Below are positions 6,997 through 13,559 of a DNA stretch of 13,559 bases, piece after piece. The number at the start of each line of letters is the position of its first letter. Position 1 is the first letter of the stretch. Location of the stretch: NCBI GenBank assembly GCA_020048295.1, contig JAIFMT010000257.1, positions 1 to 13,559 on the forward strand, written 5' to 3'. Origin of the DNA: Rhodoferax sp. (lineage in GTDB: Bacteria > Pseudomonadota > Gammaproteobacteria > Burkholderiales > Burkholderiaceae). A program made the position numbers and the translations under genes. The notes under the pieces were generated by a model that was not told the origin of the DNA, did not search any database, and saw only the letters and a program-made list of their open reading frames with translations.

Positions 6997-9228
6997 TTAC
7001 TGGCTGGCGGGCCGCCAGCGCTTGAGCAGCAGGGCGTTGCTCATCACGCTGACCGAGCTCAGTGCCATGGCGGCACCCGCCAGCACCGGATTGAGGTAAC
7101 CCAAAGCCGCCAGCGGAATGCCAGCTACGTTGTAAACAAAGGCCCAAAACAGGTTTTGTCTGATTTTGGCGACGGTGCGGTGCGAAATATCCAGCGCCGC
7201 GGCCACCAGCGTCAGATCACCGCGCATCAGCGTGATGCCCGCTGCATGCATCGCCACGTCGGTGCCACCTTCTACTTGTGCCATGGCCATGCCCACATCG
7301 GCCGCCGCCAGCGCCGGCGCGTCGTTGATGCCGTCACCGACCATCACCACCGTCTGCCCGCCGCGCTTGAGCGCGGTGATGTGCGCCGCCTTGTCCGCTG
7401 GCAATACCTCGCTGATGACTTCACCTTGCTCTGGCAGCAAGCCCACGCGCAGCGCCATCGCCTGCGCCGCTGCCGCGCTGTCGCCCGACAACATCAGCAC
7501 CCGGATGCCTTGCGCGCGCAGCGCGCTGATGGCAGCCGCCGCTTGCGGCTTGGGTTCGTCGGCAAAGCTCAGCAAGGCCAGCACCTGCACGCCAGCATCG
7601 CTGGTTTTGGCCAGCGCTGACAGCGTGGCCCCCTGGCTTTGAAAACCCAGCAGTTGTGCGCTGAAGGCAGAAAAGTCGGCACCCAGGCTGCTCAGCCAGC
7701 CGATGCTGCCCAGCAGGTAGTTGTGGTCCTCGACCTGCCCTGACAGGCCTTTGCCCGACACATTTTGCAAATTGGCAACCGTTGGCAAATCCAGCTGCTG
7801 TGCTTTGGCCGCGCGCACCACGGCGCGTGCCAGCGGATGGCTGCTGCCACCTTGCAGTGCGCCAGCCAGCGCCAGCAGGGGATTTCGCTCAAAACCGGGC
7901 AGCACCACAAAGTCACTCAGCTGTGCCTGCCCCAAGGTCAGCGTGCCAGTCTTGTCAAACACCACCACCCGGGCCTGGTGCGCCAGCTCCAGCGCCTGGG
8001 CGTCCTTGATCAGAATGCCATGCTGCGCTGCCACGCCCGTGCCAGCCATGATGGCCGCTGGCGTGGCCAGTCCCAGCGCGCAGGGGCAGGCAATCACCAG
8101 CACGGTCACGGCGTGGATCACGGCCTGCTCAAACGCATGGCCGCTCAGCCACCAACCCAGCAGCGTCAGCAGCGCCAACAGCATCACCACCGGCACAAAC
8201 ACCGCGCTGACCCGATCCACCAGACGCTGGATCGGTGCCTTGGCGGCCTGGGCGTCTTCCACCAGCCGGATGATGTTAGCCAGCACCGTATCGACACCGG
8301 TGGCCTTGACCTGTATGACAACACGTCCGTCGCCATTGAGCGTGCCGCCGGTGACACGCTCGCCCGCGCCCTTGCTCACCGGCAGTGGCTCGCCAGTCAG
8401 CATTGACTCATCCACCTGGGTTTGCCCTTCCAGCACCAGGCCATCGACGGCAAAACGCTCACCGGGGCGCACCACCAGTTCGTCGCCGGCCAGTACCTCG
8501 TCAATCGGCACATCCACCTCGCCATCAAGCCCGAGCAAATGGGCGACATCCGGGCGCAACTCATGCAACGCGCGAATCGCCGAGGTGGTTTGCCGCTTGG
8601 CGCGGGCTTCCAGCCACTTGCCCAGCATGACCAGCGTGATCACCACCGCCGAGGCTTCAAAATACAGGTGCACCGACGCCCCGGCGGGCGCGGTCAGCCA
8701 CAACCACAGCGACAAGGCCCAGGCTGCCGTGGTGCCAATCGACACCAGCAAATCCATGTTGCCGCTCAAGCTCAGCAGCGCATGCCAGCCGGCTTTGTAA
8801 AAGCGCGCCCCCAGAATGAACTGCACCGGCGTGGCCAGCGCAAACTGCAGCCAGGCTGGCAGCATCCAGTGCAGACCCAGCAGCGCGCCAAGCATCGGCA
8901 AGGTCAAAGGCAGCGACAAGGCCAGACCCAGTGCCACCGGGCCAAACCCGGTCCAGTCAGATTCGGGCATGGCATCGATGGCGGCGTTGGCCGCTACCGG
9001 TTCGTATCCGGCATCGCGCACGGCCCGCTTGAGCCGGGCTTCGGTGGCATCGCCAGGGGTGACCAGAATGCGAGCTGACTCGGTGGCCAGATTGACCGCC
9101 ACCTCCTGCACACCCGGCACCTTTTTCAAGGCCCGTTCGGCGCGTGCCACACACGAGGCGCAAGTCATGCCGTGAATGCCAATGTCGATACGCAGCGCGG
9201 CCGTCGGGTCAGAGTTTGGGGTTGTCAT
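6997..9228 (-). CDS. copA: Cu+-exporting P1B-1-type ATPase CopA
   Basis: CopA pumps Cu+ from the cytoplasm across the inner membrane using ATP. With the chosen ATG the protein is 743 residues. One N-terminal heavy-metal-binding domain holds GMTCASC (Cys23, Cys26). Downstream are the actuator TGEP (278-281), the transmembrane metal site CPC (381-383), the phosphorylated DKTGT (Asp425), the HP motif of the nucleotide domain (464-465) and GDGIND (631-636). The final helices carry YN (699-700) and MALSS (721-725), the residues that mark P1B-1 Cu+ pumps. An in-frame TTG at 9246 exists, but it lies within TTGGAG, which looks like the Shine-Dalgarno for the ATG at 9228. The spacing of 12 nt is slightly long. 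It is divergent from copZ across 78 bp. A CcoI-type role in cbb3 oxidase assembly is possible, but the CopZ partner favours CopA. Confidence 0.94.
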   Translation of the reverse strand: MTTPNSDPTAALRIDIGIHGMTCASCVARAERALKKVPGVQEVAVNLATESARILVTPGDATEARLKRAVRDAGYEPVAANAAIDAMPESDWTGFGPVALGLALSLPLTLPMLGALLGLHWMLPAWLQFALATPVQFILGARFYKAGWHALLSLSGNMDLLVSIGTTAAWALSLWLWLTAPAGASVHLYFEASAVVITLVMLGKWLEARAKRQTTSAIRALHELRPDVAHLLGLDGEVDVPIDEVLAGDELVVRPGERFAVDGLVLEGQTQVDESMLTGEPLPVSKGAGERVTGGTLNGDGRVVIQVKATGVDTVLANIIRLVEDAQAAKAPIQRLVDRVSAVFVPVVMLLALLTLLGWWLSGHAFEQAVIHAVTVLVIACPCALGLATPAAIMAGTGVAAQHGILIKDAQALELAHQARVVVFDKTGTLTLGQAQLSDFVVLPGFERNPLLALAGALQGGSSHPLARAVVRAAKAQQLDLPTVANLQNVSGKGLSGQVEDHNYLLGSIGWLSSLGADFSAFSAQLLGFQSQGATLSALAKTSDAGVQVLALLSFADEPKPQAAAAISALRAQGIRVLMLSGDSAAAAQAMALRVGLLPEQGEVISEVLPADKAAHITALKRGGQTVVMVGDGINDAPALAAADVGMAMAQVEGGTDVAMHAAGITLMRGDLTLVAAALDISHRTVAKIRQNLFWAFVYNVAGIPLAALGYLNPVLAGAAMALSSVSVMSNALLLKRWRPASQ

Positions 9229-9306
9229 GGTGGGTTGATTCTCCAATGGACTGCAGGGTTCACAATACGCGCTTTTGCCAACCCATCATTTTCAAAAGGA
9301 TGTTTG
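9229..9306. promoter_or_regulatory. Divergent copA/copZ promoter region with inverted CAACCCA boxes
   Basis: This 78-bp gap must hold both promoters. I see no CueR-type long dyad (ACCTTCC...GGAAGGT) and no convincing -35/-10 pair. CAACCCA occurs twice in inverted orientation: on the minus strand at 9231-9237, directly before the copA start (CAACCCACCATG), and on the plus strand at 9279-9285 (CAACCCATCATT). The 12-mers match at 10 positions, so each divergent transcript would carry one copy in its leader. The copZ Shine-Dalgarno AAGGA is at 9296-9300. Confidence 0.4.
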
Positions 9307-9504
9307 ATGAAGCACACGTTCAACGTGCAAGGCATGACTTGCGAGCACTGTGAAAAAGCCGTGTCGCGCGCCATTCGCCAGCTTGACCGCGCCGCACTGG
9401 TGGTGATCGACCGTGCCGCCAACCTGGTTGAGGTGGAATCGGCTGTGCCGGCAGATGCCTTGAAGCAGGCCATTGTCGATGAAGGCTACACGGTAGCGGC
9501 CTGA
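9307..9504 (+). CDS. copZ: Copper chaperone CopZ / heavy-metal-associated domain protein
   Basis: This small cytoplasmic Cu+ carrier belongs to the HMA family and would deliver Cu+ to the N-terminal domain of CopA. The 65-residue protein is a single domain with the metal site GMTCEHC (9-15; Cys12 and Cys15), a following amphipathic helix and a C-terminal GYTVAA. The ATG at 9307 is chosen because AAGGA sits 6 nt upstream and gives the normal chaperone length. The frame stays open to 9172, but that extension would lie across the promoter region and the copA start. It is divergent from copA, and the regulator gene begins only 4 bp after its stop, so the two are likely co-transcribed. Confidence 0.9.
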   Translation: MKHTFNVQGMTCEHCEKAVSRAIRQLDRAALVVIDRAANLVEVESAVPADALKQAIVDEGYTVAA

Positions 9505-9508
9505 CCCG

Positions 9509-10183
9509 ATGGCTGGCGCACCGCTTTTGCCGATAGACCAGGTGCTGGCGCTGTACCCGTCGCTGGCACAGGTGACGCCGACGCTGCAGGAACTGGGTGG
9601 CACGCTGCTGCCGATGCGGGTGCCAGCCGACACCGTGCTGTTCAGTGAAAACGCCGCCTGTCAGGGTTTTCCGCTGGTGCTCGAAGGTGAGATCAAGGTG
9701 TCGCGCAACTCGGGCGATGGCCGTTCGCTGGAGTTGTACCGGGTGGTGGCGGGTGAGTTGTGCCTGGTGTCAAGCGCCTCGCTGTTTCGCTCGCAGCCCT
9801 TGTCGGCCTTTGGCATCACCTCCAAGCCGAGCCATTTTTTGCTGATCCGGCCCGACCTGTTCAGGCGCTGGATCGATGCCCCGGCGTTTCGCAACGATGT
9901 GCTGGGCCTGTTTGCCGAGCGCATGGCCGACTTGACCGCCCTGATTGATGCAGTGGCGTTTCACAAACTTGACCGCCGCCTGGCCGGCGCGCTGCTCGGG
10001 CGCGGCCAGCAGCTCAACCTGACACACCAGGCGCTGGCCGACGAACTGGGCACGGTGCGCGAGATGGTGACGCGGCTGCTGCGACGCTTTGAGCGCGAAG
10101 GCTGGGTGGTGCTGGGGCGCGAGCAAATCCAGATCGTCAACAGCGCCGCCTTGCGCGCTTTGGTCAGCAGCCATTTGAACTGA
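9509..10183 (+). CDS. Crp/Fnr-family transcriptional regulator with CRP-like recognition helix
   Basis: The 224-residue protein has a cyclic-nucleotide-binding-like beta-roll (about 30-120), a long dimerisation helix (about 127-155) and a C-terminal winged helix. The helix-turn-helix LTHQALADELGTVREMVTRL (171-190) is diagnostic of the family. The recognition helix carries Arg184, Glu185 and Arg189, the R-E-x-x-x-R pattern of CRP that reads GTGA half-sites; FNR has Val in place of the Arg and reads TTGA. The N-terminal Fe-S cysteines of FNR are absent. Only two cysteines exist, Cys51 and Cys85 (GELCLVSS), both in the sensory domain. The usual phosphate-binding cassette of cAMP-binding CRP is not evident, so the signal is unknown. 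It lies 4 bp after copZ and precedes a GTGA-N6-TCAC palindrome in front of a DUF2892 gene, its likely target. Confidence 0.88.
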   Translation: MAGAPLLPIDQVLALYPSLAQVTPTLQELGGTLLPMRVPADTVLFSENAACQGFPLVLEGEIKVSRNSGDGRSLELYRVVAGELCLVSSASLFRSQPLSAFGITSKPSHFLLIRPDLFRRWIDAPAFRNDVLGLFAERMADLTALIDAVAFHKLDRRLAGALLGRGQQLNLTHQALADELGTVREMVTRLLRRFEREGWVVLGREQIQIVNSAALRALVSSHLN

Positions 10184-10230
10184 TGGCGCTGGCGTTGTTG
10201 CGCGATACGGGTGGTGTGGGCTTGCGCTGG

Positions 10231-10245
10231 GTGACTTGAGTCACA
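10231..10245. promoter_or_regulatory. CRP-type operator upstream of the DUF2892 gene
   Basis: GTGACTTGAGTCACA contains the perfect dyad GTGA-N6-TCAC (GTGACT/AGTCAC arms around TG) and matches the CRP consensus TGTGA-N6-TCACA at 9 of 10 defined positions. It lies 47 bp after the regulator stop and 82 bp before the DUF2892 start. A partial second copy, CTTGAGTCA, recurs at 10285-10293, exactly 50 bp from the first occurrence (10235-10243). Confidence 0.6.
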
Positions 10246-10267
10246 CACTGCATCGCTGATCTTCAGG

Positions 10268-10273
10268 TGTAAT
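10268..10273 (+). promoter_or_regulatory. Candidate -10 element of the DUF2892 promoter
   Basis: TGTAAT matches TATAAT at five of six positions, and no good -35 lies 16-18 bp upstream. A transcription start at 10279-10280 would place the upstream palindrome at about -41.5 to -42.5, the position used in class II activation by CRP/FNR proteins. The leader would be about 48 nt long. Confidence 0.45.
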
Positions 10274-10327
10274 ACGCCTGCTTGCTTGAGTCAGCCGGTC
10301 TTTTCACTTTTTCCCTTGGAGTTTTAT

Positions 10328-10519
10328 ATGAAATCAAATGTTGGCGGTATTGATCGCATCTTGCGCATCGTGGTGGGTCTGGTTCTGATTGCCTTGACCT
10401 TTATGGGCATGCTGCCGGTGTGGGGCTACATCGGTATTGTGCCGCTGGCCACCGGTGCCATTGGCTGGTGCGCGCTGTATCCAATTTTGGGCATCAACAC
10501 CTGCCCGACCAAAAAGTAG
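10328..10519 (+). CDS. Small DUF2892 inner-membrane protein
   Basis: The 63-residue protein has two predicted transmembrane helices (about 10-28 and 33-52). It begins with the family-like N terminus NVGGIDRILRIVVGLVL and ends with WCALYPILGINTCPTKK. That tail contains two cysteines, Cys48 and Cys59, in the pattern normal for DUF2892. The same membrane module occurs fused to a rhodanese in YgaP-type proteins, which hints at a link to sulfur or thiol chemistry, but the molecular function of stand-alone members is not known. The ATG at 10328 has GGAG 6 nt upstream; an in-frame extension back to 10286 is less likely. It has its own promoter with a Crp/Fnr operator and its own terminator, so it is a monocistronic target of the adjacent regulator by inference. 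Confidence 0.85.
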   Translation: MKSNVGGIDRILRIVVGLVLIALTFMGMLPVWGYIGIVPLATGAIGWCALYPILGINTCPTKK

Positions 10520-10541
10520 TCAAAACTCAGTCCAGAATATG

Positions 10542-10576
10542 AAGCCTGTCAGGTGTGATGCCTGACAGGCTTTTTT
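10542..10576 (+). terminator. Rho-independent terminator after the DUF2892 gene
   Basis: GCCTGTCAGG (10544-10553) pairs perfectly with CCTGACAGGC (10561-10570) around a 7-nt loop. It is flanked by AA/TT, which lengthens the stem to 12 bp, and is followed by six T residues (10571-10576). It lies 24 bp after the stop codon. Confidence 0.93.
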
Positions 10577-10664
10577 GATTTCATCTGCGGTGTCCCAATT
10601 CAAGCTTCAGTCGATGCCATCGGCCTGCTCATGCTTATAAAAAAACATCGACAGAGTTCTTAAA

Positions 10665-10688
10665 ATATCAAAAATCTTAGTTTGATAT
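10665..10688. repeat. Perfect 8+8 bp inverted repeat
   Basis: ATATCAAA (10665-10672) and TTTGATAT (10681-10688) are exact reverse complements around an 8-nt spacer. The element sits in AT-rich DNA at the very start of the open frame of the gene remnant. It has the size of a dimeric repressor operator, but no regulator gene is nearby. Confidence 0.5.
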
Positions 10689-10879
10689 GCAAAAAATGAG
10701 GCTGCCGTGATCGGATACGAATTTCTTCTCTCCCAGATCGACACCCCGTTGATGCCGCTACAGCAGCCGGCCCGAATCAAACCCGTGACACGGGTGGTGT
10801 CCATGCCGGAGGTGCTGGCGACAGCATTCTGAGCCATGTCCTGTTTGCCCTGCGCTACGAAAGCACTCAAATTCCAGTA
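10686..10879 (+). pseudogene. Frameshifted protein remnant, possibly N-terminal part of a Fic-family protein
   Basis: Two plus-strand frames give protein-like text with the high GC3 of real genes here. The first (10686-10832) starts after a TGA at 10683 and reads YAKNEAAVIGYEFLLSQ, then IDTPLMPLQQPARIKPVTRV, to a TGA at 10830. The second, shifted by one base, reads GDSILSHVLFALRYESTQIP from about 10817. The order I-x-YE-x-LL, then PVTRV, then D-x-x-x-HVLFALRYE resembles the region before the Fic domain in some Fic-family proteins as I remember them. The catalytic HPFxxGNG motif is absent. The 5' end is missing, the middle is shortened or frameshifted and the 3' end is lost, so this is a decayed fragment. 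Identification is tentative. Confidence 0.35.
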
Positions 10880-10967
10880 TCGCCAATGGAAACCAAAGGC
10901 AGGCGCGGCCGAGGCGGGTTTCTGCGGGCTAATGTCCGCAGGCCGGGGCCACATCGCCGGCCTGGTG

Positions 10968-11038
10968 ATATAGGATAAATAGGGCTGTATCCCTTATGGG
11001 ATAAGCGCTAACAGCTACATATTTAAAACCATTTGCAG
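10968..11038 (-). repeat. Dispersed intergenic repeat, copy 2
   Basis: Read on the minus strand it runs CTGCAAAT...TTTAAATATG-TAGCTGT-TA-GCGCTTAT-CCCATAAGGG-ATACAGCC and aligns with copy 1 at 6936-6994. This copy forms a clear hairpin: TATCCC (10988-10993) pairs with GGGATA (10998-11003), and an outer GCTGT/ACAGC pair (10984-10988, 11011-11015) shares its last base with the inner arm. It lies 84 bp beyond the stop of the minus-strand GGDEF-EAL gene. Confidence 0.6.
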
Positions 11039-11121
11039 CGCCAAAACCAATGCCCCGGCACGGCAGACAGCGCACACGCCAGATTGGCATCCACCGGCCA
11101 CGGGGTTTGACTGGCAGCATT

Positions 11122-13559
11122 TCAACGGCTGCGGGCAAATGCCTCGAAGGCGGCTACCGGCAGGGGTTTGCTGAACAAATACCCCTGGTACGCATGACAA
11201 CCCAGATGGGCCAGAAAGCCTGCTTGTGCCTGCAACTCCACGCCTTCGGCAATCACCACCAGCCCCAGGCTCTCGGCCAGCGCCACCACCATGCGGGCAA
11301 TCGCGGCATCATTGGAGTCGGTGACGATGTTGCGCACAAAGCCCTGGTCAATCTTGAGCTGGTCCAGTGGCAGCCGTTTCAGGTACGCCAGCGACGAATA
11401 GCCAGTGCCAAAATCATCCAGCGAAAAAGTCACCCCGCGCGCTTTCAGGTTGCCCATCTTGGCGATGATCGCTTCGACATCGTCCACCAGCATGCTTTCG
11501 GTCAGCTCCAGCTTCAGCCGCCGTGGGTTGGCTTGCGTGCGCGCCAGCGTGGCCAGCACCTGCTCGACAAAATCGCGTTGCTTAAACTGCCGCGCACTCA
11601 CATTCACGGCCATCGTCAAATGCGCCAGTTCGGGCTGCTGCCCCCATGCGGCCAACTGGGTGCAGGCGGTCTCCAGCACCCACTGGCCAATTGCCAGAAT
11701 CAGCTCGCTTTCCTCGGCCAGCGGTATGAATTCTGCCGGCGACACCATGCCACGTTGCGGGTGCTGCCAGCGCACCAGGGCTTCCACGCCGGTGATGCGG
11801 CCCGCGCCCACCACTTGGGGCTGGTAGTGCAGCAAAAATTGCTGTTGCTGCACCGCCGCGCGCAGATCGACCTCCAGCGCAGCGCGGGCGGAGACTTCGG
11901 TTTGCATCTGCGCATCAAAAAAGCGCAGCGTGTTGCGCCCGGCCGTTTTCGCCTGAAACATGGCCAGCTCGGCGCGCCGCAGCGGCTGTTCGCTTGGCTC
12001 TAGCGGCTGGCCTCCAAACAAGGTGATGCCAATGCTGGGTGTGTTGTGATGCGGCCCTAAGTCGAGCGAAAAGTCGGGCTCGAACGCCCGCAGCACGGCA
12101 TCGCCCACGGTTTCCGCCTGGGTTGCGGCTTCGATCGCGTTCTCGCTCAGGTCTTCGAGCATCACCACAAACTCGTCACTGCCCAGGCGGGCCACGGTGT
12201 CGCCGTCCCGAATGCAGGTCTTCAGGCGCTGCGCCACCTGCGCCAGCAGCAGGTCACCCTGGTAATGGCCCAGCGTGTCGTTGAGCGTTTTGAAATTGTC
12301 CAGGTCAACAAACAGCAAGGCGCTCTTGCGGGCATGGCGGGTGCTGGTGTGCAGGGTTTGCTCCAGCCGGTCCAGCAGCAGGCGGCGGTTGGGCAACAGC
12401 GTTAGCGGGTCATAAAAAGCCAGCGTGTCAATTTGCGCCTGGTCACTCAGGCGCTGGCTGATGTCGGTAAAGAAGCCGACAAAGTGGCTGGTCAGGCCGG
12501 CTTCGTCCTTGACCGCACTGATGTTGAGCCACTCGGGGTAAACCTCGCCATTTTTGCGCCGATTCCAGATTTCACCGGACCACACCCCGGTGCGCTCCAG
12601 CGCCTGGTACATGGCCGCATAAAAGTCACTGTCGTGGCGGCCAGATTTCAGGATGCGCGGATTTTGCCCTACCGCCTCTTCGGCACTAAAACCGGTAATG
12701 TCTGTAAACGCCTGGTTGACCTGCAATATCTCGCGCTGTGCGTTGGTAATGAGCGTGCCTTGCTGCGACTCGAATGCGGTGGCGGCAATGCGCAAGGCCT
12801 CTTGCTGCTGGTACTTCTCGGTGACATCACTGAACACCAGCACCACCCCCACAATGTCGCCCGCCGCGTTGCGGATTGGCGCGGCGCTGTCGTCAATGTG
12901 GTACTCCTGGCCGTCCTGGGCCAACAACACCGAGTGGTTGGCCAGCCCCACCACCTCGCCACGCTGGATCACCAGTTGCACCGGGTCTTCTACCGCTTGG
13001 CGTGTTGTGACATTGACGATGCGAAAAACGTCGGTCAGCGGATGGCCCAAGCCATCGGCCATCGGCCAGCCGGTCAAACGCTCGGCCACCGGGTTCATGT
13101 GCGTGATGCGGCTCGCCACATCGGTGGCAATCACCGCATCGCCAATCGAGTTCAAGGTGATGGCCAGGTTTTGCTGGCTCTCTTTCAGCGCTGCCTCGCG
13201 TTGCGTCCACAGTAACAAAATACGGTTAAAGCCACTGATGAGTTGACCGATTTCATCGTGCCGGTTGGCGGGCAGGGGTTGCTCAATCTGGTTGGTATTG
13301 GCCAAGTCCGTCATGGCATCTGCTGTGGCCAACAGGGGTGACAGCTGGCGCTGCAAAATCCACCAGGTCAATGCACCGGTCAGCAAGGTCAGCAGCAGGG
13401 TGGCCAGGAACATGCGTTGCTGCATGTCTTGAATGGGTGCAAAGGCTTCCGCAGCGGGCATCACCACACCCAGGAACCAGCCCGCAACCGGAATCGCCTT
13501 GGCGGCATTGAGCTCTTCGACACCCCTGGAATTGACAGCAATGCCATACCCTTCAAAAC
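11122..13559 (-). CDS. Membrane-bound PAS-PAS-GGDEF-EAL cyclic-di-GMP signalling protein, 5' end outside the window
   Basis: The frame is open to the window edge, giving about 811 residues. Residue numbers here count from the GTG at 13467. Before that point lies the end of a likely periplasmic sensory domain (GYGIAVNSRGVEELNAAK), then a transmembrane helix (about 19-38), a HAMP linker (about 40-95) and two PAS domains (about 97-220 and 225-340). The diguanylate cyclase domain has GSDEF (429-433), with Ser in place of the second Gly, and an RxxD inhibitory site (420-423). The EAL domain looks complete: E562-A-L-x-R566, N622, E654, DDFGTG (684-689), K705 and E741. Phosphodiesterase activity is therefore likely; cyclase activity is possible but uncertain. 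It is the only gene at this edge, and no target gene adjoins it. Confidence 0.94.
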   Translation of the reverse strand, partial: FEGYGIAVNSRGVEELNAAKAIPVAGWFLGVVMPAAEAFAPIQDMQQRMFLATLLLTLLTGALTWWILQRQLSPLLATADAMTDLANTNQIEQPLPANRHDEIGQLISGFNRILLLWTQREAALKESQQNLAITLNSIGDAVIATDVASRITHMNPVAERLTGWPMADGLGHPLTDVFRIVNVTTRQAVEDPVQLVIQRGEVVGLANHSVLLAQDGQEYHIDDSAAPIRNAAGDIVGVVLVFSDVTEKYQQQEALRIAATAFESQQGTLITNAQREILQVNQAFTDITGFSAEEAVGQNPRILKSGRHDSDFYAAMYQALERTGVWSGEIWNRRKNGEVYPEWLNISAVKDEAGLTSHFVGFFTDISQRLSDQAQIDTLAFYDPLTLLPNRRLLLDRLEQTLHTSTRHARKSALLFVDLDNFKTLNDTLGHYQGDLLLAQVAQRLKTCIRDGDTVARLGSDEFVVMLEDLSENAIEAATQAETVGDAVLRAFEPDFSLDLGPHHNTPSIGITLFGGQPLEPSEQPLRRAELAMFQAKTAGRNTLRFFDAQMQTEVSARAALEVDLRAAVQQQQFLLHYQPQVVGAGRITGVEALVRWQHPQRGMVSPAEFIPLAEESELILAIGQWVLETACTQLAAWGQQPELAHLTMAVNVSARQFKQRDFVEQVLATLARTQANPRRLKLELTESMLVDDVEAIIAKMGNLKARGVTFSLDDFGTGYSSLAYLKRLPLDQLKIDQGFVRNIVTDSNDAAIARMVVALAESLGLVVIAEGVELQAQAGFLAHLGCHAYQGYLFSKPLPVAAFEAFARSR

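Larger units (their letters stand above)
10577..11121. other. 545-bp gene-poor stretch between the DUF2892 gene and the GGDEF-EAL gene
   Basis: No intact gene is visible. A minus-strand ORF at 10607-10954 shows no recognisable domain, and I regard it as chance. The stretch contains a perfect 8+8 bp palindrome, a frameshifted plus-strand protein remnant and copy 2 of the intergenic repeat, each listed separately. No terminator for the minus-strand GGDEF-EAL gene is evident between its stop and the repeat. The mixture of AT-rich DNA and a broken gene suggests an old insertion and decay site. Confidence 0.6.

Noticed and set aside
7721..8800. Plus-strand ORF of 359 codons opposite copA
   Set aside because: Low-complexity Ser/Thr/Ala/Pro translation antisense to the conserved motifs of CopA; a shadow frame.
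9172..9306. Upstream extension of copZ to 110 codons
   Set aside because: It would run through the divergent promoter and the copA start. The ATG at 9307 has a good Shine-Dalgarno and gives the usual 65-residue chaperone.
10610..10652. GTCGATG...CATCGAC inverted pair around a 29-nt loop
   Set aside because: Only 7 bp with a long loop and no flanking duplication or transposase; too weak to call an insertion-sequence end.
10607..10954. Minus-strand ORF of 115 codons in the gene-poor gap
   Set aside because: No recognisable domain or ribosome-binding site. The plus strand of the same DNA gives more protein-like text, and the ORF crosses the AT-rich palindrome.
11050..12003. Plus-strand ORF of 317 codons opposite the EAL domain
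   Set aside because: His/Gln/Arg-rich translation with no domain, fully antisense to conserved EAL residues.
1..13559. CRISPR array, tRNA, rRNA, integrase or transposase
   Set aside because: No regularly spaced direct repeats, no tRNA-like cloverleaf noticed by eye, and no recombinase motifs in any reading frame.

Overview
The window is about 13.6 kb of GC-rich chromosomal DNA. Gene content and protein style (System I cytochrome c maturation, minCDE, a c5-type cytochrome, CopA/CopZ, GGDEF-EAL signalling) point to a betaproteobacterium. I would guess a Comamonadaceae member close to Rhodoferax or Polaromonas, but that placement rests on overall resemblance and not on a search.

Layout. (1) 1-3818, plus strand: the end of a cytochrome c maturation operon, ccmF (5' end outside the window), ccmG, ccmH and ccmI. 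The genes overlap by 4 bp (ATGA) at every junction, and a strong rho-independent terminator closes the operon at 3917-3953. (2) 3954-4289: an AT-rich island without genes. It holds a cluster of DnaA-box-like 9-mers, a candidate sigma70 promoter and a hairpin. (3) 4290-6150: minC-minD-minE, the division-site placement system. (4) 6222-6839: a secreted diheme cytochrome c built from two copies of a c5-like module, a likely client of the Ccm system upstream. (5) 6997-10519: a copper and redox region. copA (Cu+ export ATPase, minus strand) is divergent from copZ (Cu chaperone). A Crp/Fnr-family regulator follows copZ after 4 bp. Next comes a promoter region with a CRP-type palindrome, then a small DUF2892 membrane protein and a strong terminator. 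(6) 10577-11121: about 545 bp with no intact gene, holding an 8+8 bp palindrome, a frameshifted gene remnant (possibly from a Fic-family protein) and the second copy of a dispersed repeat. (7) 11122-13559, minus strand: a large membrane-bound PAS-PAS-GGDEF-EAL protein whose 5' end is outside the window.

How the genes fit together. CcmF/G/H/I ligate heme to apocytochromes in the periplasm, and the diheme cytochrome needs that service. CopA/CopZ handle cytoplasmic Cu+. The Crp/Fnr protein has a CRP-like recognition helix (R-E-x-x-x-R), and a matching GTGA-N6-TCAC palindrome lies in front of the DUF2892 gene, so this regulator probably controls that gene. minCDE and the GGDEF-EAL protein are functionally separate.

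Most of the window is ordinary core-genome content. The parts most worth a second look are the copZ / Crp-Fnr / operator / DUF2892 cassette, the DnaA-box cluster before minC, the gapless TPR duplication in CcmI, and a family of short intergenic repeats present twice in opposite orientations.
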